From Aphanothece cf. minutissima CCALA 015 (GTDB lineage: Bacteria > Cyanobacteriota > Cyanobacteriia > PCC-6307 > Cyanobiaceae), in the NCBI GenBank assembly GCA_003003925.1, contig PVWP01000004.1, positions 186,001-250,000 on the forward strand: a DNA stretch of 64,000 nt, written 5' to 3'. Position numbers and translations under genes: made by a program. This document shows positions 59,789 to 64,000 of the stretch, piece by piece. The notes beneath the pieces are model-generated. The model did not search any database. It had not been told where the DNA came from and saw nothing but the letters and a program-made list of their open reading frames with translations. Each line of letters begins with the position of its first letter. Position 1 is the stretch's first letter.

Positions 59789-61708
59789 TCAGACGGGGGC
59801 TGCCGTCATCGGCTTCTGATGGGGATGTTTGGATTGGTCGCTCCAGAGTTTTGCGTACTGACCGTCCTGGGCGAGCAGCTCATGGTGGCGGCCCCGCTCA
59901 ACGATCCTTCCCTCGGAAAGGACACAGATCACATCGGCATTGACAATCGTACTGAGGCGGTGGGCAATCACCAGAACGGTGTGCTGGCGCTCGAACTGTT
60001 CGATCGCCTGTTGCACCAGCCGTTCGCTCTGGCTGTCGAGGGCGCTGGTGGCCTCATCGAGAATCAGCAGTTCAGGTCGGCGCAGAATCGCCCTGGCCAG
60101 GGAGATTCGCTGGCGTTGGCCGCCGCTGAGCCGATAGCCCCGTTCGCCGATCTTGGTGTCGTAGCCCTCGGGGAGATCCGCGATGAAGCGGGAGGCCTGG
60201 GCCTTGGTGGCTGCGTCCTTGATATCGTCCATGGAGGCGTTCTCGACACCGAAGCCGATGTTGCTGGCGATGCTGGCGTTGAACAGGAAGGTGTCCTGGC
60301 TGACGACTCCCAGGCGCTGCTGCCAGCTCGCCAGATTGATCGTCCGGATGTCGACGCCGTCGACCAGGATCCGGCCGCCGGTGGGCTCGTAGAGGCCCAC
60401 CAGCAGATCGGCGATGGAGCTTTTGCCGGCGCCACTGGAGCCGACGAGGGCGACCGTCTGGCCGCGGCCGATCGTGAGCTGGATGGAGGAGAGGGCCTCC
60501 GGCAGATTGGGGCTGTAGCGCAACGAGACATCATCCAGCTGGATCGCCTCGCGCAGGGCCGTGAACGGCACACCGCCGGTGCGGATGAAGTCCTTGTCGT
60601 CGTCGCGCAGGATCTGGTTGAGCCGCTCCACATTGGCGCTGTTGGCGGCGTAGCTGGTGGCCAGACCCGTGAGACTGCCGACCCGCTGGTTGAGTCTCTG
60701 GAGGGCGATGATGAACGTCACCAGGCTCGGCAGGACACCGCTGCTGCGGTCCTTGAACACCAGCAGGCTGAGCGCCGCGATGATGGCGATCGAAATGATC
60801 GGCAGCATGTTGGAGATCGGCTGCACGACGTTCGAAAGCTTGCTCTGCCGGATCGAGAGCCGCCTGCTTTCATTGAGCAGCGCTTTGAGCTTCTTCCTCG
60901 AACTTTCCAGCTGGCCGGTGCTGTGCAGCAGACGCAGACCCTGGATCTGTTCGTTCTGATGGCTGGAGAGCTCGACACCCACCTTCTGCTGCTCCTGTGA
61001 ATTCCTGCGGATCCGCGGCAGCAGCACCTTCTGGACCGTCTGCATCACGGCGGCCATGGCGAAGGCCAACAGCAGAAGCCAGGGGGAGATCGCCACCAGG
61101 ATGGCCAGGTAGATGATCAGCTGCAGACTGTTCATCAACAGCCCGTTGGCCAGGCTGATCTCCTTCTGTACGGTGCTGCCCCCGGAGCCCACGTAATTGA
61201 GCAGGTCACCGACCCGGTAACGGCTGGCGCAGCCGAAGGTGAGGGAGAGGACCCGATCGTTCAGCTTGCCGGTGATTTCGGTGCCCATCCGGGCCCCCAT
61301 CACGGCGGTGCTGACGCTGTTCACGTAGCTGGTCGCCGCCATCAGGCCCTGCAGGGCCACGGCCGTCGCCAGGAGCAGCACGAAGAGGCCGTCGCGGCCG
61401 GTGCGGGTGCTGAGGGCACTGTTCAGCCAGTCCTGCAGCCAGGGCAGCTGGCTGAGGGAGCCGAGAGAGGACATCTTGGTCCAGTCACTGTTCTCGGGAG
61501 CGCTGATCAGGCTGACCGACAGAAAGATGATCCCGAGGGTGGCGCCCTCGCTGAGGCTGGCGGCCAGGCTGGTGGAGAAGTTGAGGGCCAGAAGCTTCCA
61601 GTACTTCTTCGCCGAATGCCGGATCAGACGCGCAGCGGGTCTCTGGTCAGTGAGGGGGGCAAGCAGGGGGCTGGGGAGTCGTCTGGCGATGCGATGGAGA
61701 AGCGGCAT
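59789..61708 (-). CDS. ABC transporter with fused permease and ATPase (PglK/MsbA-like exporter)
   Basis: The 639-aa half-transporter has an N-terminal exporter permease of about six TM helices (residues about 35-350) and an ATPase with Walker A VGSSGAGKSS (422-431), LSGGQRQRISLARAIL (from 527), Walker B LLILDEATSALD and an H-loop AHRLST. It would act as a homodimer. At the head of a glycan operon with no Wzx-type flippase, it may flip lipid-linked oligosaccharide as PglK does (inference). The ATG at 61708 is preferred to the TTG one codon earlier. A TAGATT at 61891-61886 (minus strand) is a weak -10 candidate. Confidence 0.9.
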   Translation of the reverse strand: MPLLHRIARRLPSPLLAPLTDQRPAARLIRHSAKKYWKLLALNFSTSLAASLSEGATLGIIFLSVSLISAPENSDWTKMSSLGSLSQLPWLQDWLNSALSTRTGRDGLFVLLLATAVALQGLMAATSYVNSVSTAVMGARMGTEITGKLNDRVLSLTFGCASRYRVGDLLNYVGSGGSTVQKEISLANGLLMNSLQLIIYLAILVAISPWLLLLAFAMAAVMQTVQKVLLPRIRRNSQEQQKVGVELSSHQNEQIQGLRLLHSTGQLESSRKKLKALLNESRRLSIRQSKLSNVVQPISNMLPIISIAIIAALSLLVFKDRSSGVLPSLVTFIIALQRLNQRVGSLTGLATSYAANSANVERLNQILRDDDKDFIRTGGVPFTALREAIQLDDVSLRYSPNLPEALSSIQLTIGRGQTVALVGSSGAGKSSIADLLVGLYEPTGGRILVDGVDIRTINLASWQQRLGVVSQDTFLFNASIASNIGFGVENASMDDIKDAATKAQASRFIADLPEGYDTKIGERGYRLSGGQRQRISLARAILRRPELLILDEATSALDSQSERLVQQAIEQFERQHTVLVIAHRLSTIVNADVICVLSEGRIVERGRHHELLAQDGQYAKLWSDQSKHPHQKPMTAAPV

Positions 61709-62075
61709 CAACGGCGAGGCGAAAAGGATGCTGGAACAGGCGGATGGGGAATCGGGGCTGGGGCGGCCTGCCGTCTCCGGTCGGAAAGCCGCCTCCGGGT
61801 CACACGGCAGGAGGTTGGAGCAGGGGCTTGGCCCAGCCCGGCGGACCAGGGGATCGGGATGGCAACAGGAACGCCGGTGGTCTCAAATCTAGGCCGCCAC
61901 CAAGGACCTGCACGACGTTGGGCTGGTCCTACGATCGACCCTCGACGGATGGCACGACGGGGGACGGCCCCGCGACCGGCGCCGTCCCTGCCTTCGCTTT
62001 CCGCCTCGCTTCCAGGTCCACTCCGGGTTCGGAGCCGCCCCAGTCGGCCAAGCCCCCGGCCTCGCCGCCTCCGCC
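61709..62075. other. 367-bp divergent intergenic region
   Basis: It separates the ABC exporter (minus strand) from the TIGR03790 gene (plus strand) and should contain promoters for both. I see no protein-like frame. The middle part around 61880-61895 (CTCAAATCTAG) is locally A/T-rich; the minus-strand TAGATT there has no good -35 partner. The stretch 61930-62075 is very GC-rich, and an N-terminal extension of the downstream gene into it cannot be excluded. Confidence 0.4.
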
Positions 62076-63219
62076 ATGGCCCCTCCCCCGCCACGGCCTC
62101 CGCTTCCCGGACCCCCGGGCGGGGCAGCTTCCACCGGCGCCGGGCCACGGCGTGCGTGGCGCCGCCGCCTGGCCATCGGGGTTGCGCTGCTGCTGCCACT
62201 GGCCCTGGCGGCCAGCGGCAGCCCCTGGGCTGACGGCCGCTCCACCGGCATCGCACCGCCCTCCCTGGGCCCCCTCGACCATCGCCATCTGGCGATCATC
62301 GTCAACGCCGCCGATCCCCTCAGCGAGACCATCGGCCGGCAGTACCAGGCGGCCCGGCTGATCCCACAGGACCAGGTGATCCGGGTGCGCTTCGCACCCG
62401 GGGAAGCCGCGCTGAACCCTGACCTGTTCCGCCGCATCAAGGCCAGCGTCGATCGCCGCACCCCGTCCCATGTCCAGGTCTATGCGCTGGCCTGGGCGGC
62501 CCCGTACCGGGTCGGTTGCCAGTCGATCACCAGCGCCTTCAGCCTCGGCCTCGATCCGCGCTTCTGCGCCAGCGGTTGCCGCACCACGGCCCTGAGCCCC
62601 CTGTTCGCCCGCGGTGACGTGCGCCGGCCCTGGGATCAGCTGCGCATCCGGCCCAGCATGATGCTGGCCGCCACCAGCGCGGCGGCGGCCCGGCGCCTGA
62701 TCCAGCAGGGGGTGGCCTCCGACGGGACCGCCCCGCCGGGGACCGCCTACCTGCTGAGCACCGGCGACGGGCGGCGCAACCGTCGGGCCGCCGGTTACGA
62801 CAGGGTCAGGGCCGCCATCGGCTCCCGCCTGCGGGTGCGGATCATCCTCGGCGACACCCTGGTGGGAGCCCAGGACGTGATGGCCTACGTCACGGGGCTG
62901 GCCTTCCCCGCGGGCCTGCGCACCAACCGCTTCCGGCCCGGTGCCGTCGCCGATCACCTCACCTCCTTCGGCGGGCAGCTGACCGACAGCCCCCAGATGA
63001 GTGCGCTGCGCTGGCTCGAGGCCGGCGCCACCGGCAGTTACGGCACCGTGGTGGAACCCTGCAACTTCACGGCCAAGTTCCCCGATCCCGGCCTGCTGCT
63101 CAGCTACTACCTCCGGGGTGACACCCTGATCGAGAGCTACTGGCGCAGTGTGGCCATGCCCGGGCAGGGGGTCTTCATCGGCGAGCCCCTGGCCAGGCCC
63201 TGGCCCGGGGCCGGCGCCC

Positions 63220-64000
<781 letters not shown>

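Overview
The window is 64 kb of very GC-rich, tightly packed bacterial chromosome. The gene content points to a picocyanobacterium of the Cyanobium / freshwater Synechococcus type (inference). Support comes from a CpcS/CpeS-type phycobiliprotein lyase, a two-domain cyanobacterial ThiE, DUF3611 and DUF1517 proteins, a TIGR03792-like protein, a cyanoexosortase, and several GCGATCGC (HIP1) octamers, for example at 17792, 21135, 22789, 35398, 52000 and 56587. I found no rRNA, tRNA, CRISPR array, insertion sequence or prophage.

Positions 1-7.9 kb and 14-21.2 kb are housekeeping: cobL (cobalamin), a DUF192 lipoprotein, an OmpR-type regulator with a degenerate receiver, nadK, pheS, surE, a DUF3611 membrane protein, ribF, thiE-thiS, a DUF1517 protein, larB, ispF, trmD, the bilin lyase and era. 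Between ribF and thiE (8-14 kb) sits a five-gene glycan island: GT39-like membrane protein, DPM-like GT2, FrhB-family Fe-S flavoprotein, polysaccharide pyruvyltransferase and an LPG-synthase-type membrane protein.

From 21.2 to 63 kb almost everything concerns surface polysaccharide. The export part (21-27.5 kb) has an outer-membrane beta-barrel, a Pro/Ala-rich anchored protein, a Wza-type OPX protein, a divergently transcribed Wzc-type BY-kinase and a CX5R phosphatase. Next come an exosortase with its partner protein, a WbpM-type dehydratase, a WecA/MraY-type initiating transferase, an SDR epimerase, a YdcF-like protein, a GT2 and a NodU-type carbamoyltransferase (27.5-36.6 kb). From 61.7 down to 36.9 kb one minus-strand array of overlapping genes holds an ABC exporter, a GT8, two asparagine-synthase-like proteins (one lacking the catalytic Cys), a CDP-tyvelose-epimerase-like enzyme, a Wzy-like polymerase and many GT2/GT4 enzymes, two of them with two catalytic domains. 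A TIGR03790 protein and the 3' part of galE close the window.

Reading the locus as a whole (inference): WecA-like and WbpM-like enzymes start and supply the repeat unit, the GTs extend it, carbamoyl- and amidotransferase-like enzymes decorate it, the ABC protein may flip it (no Wzx was found), Wzy polymerises it, and Wzc/Wza export it under control of a Tyr kinase/phosphatase pair. The embedded exosortase suggests coordination with sorting of PEP-CTERM-type proteins encoded elsewhere.
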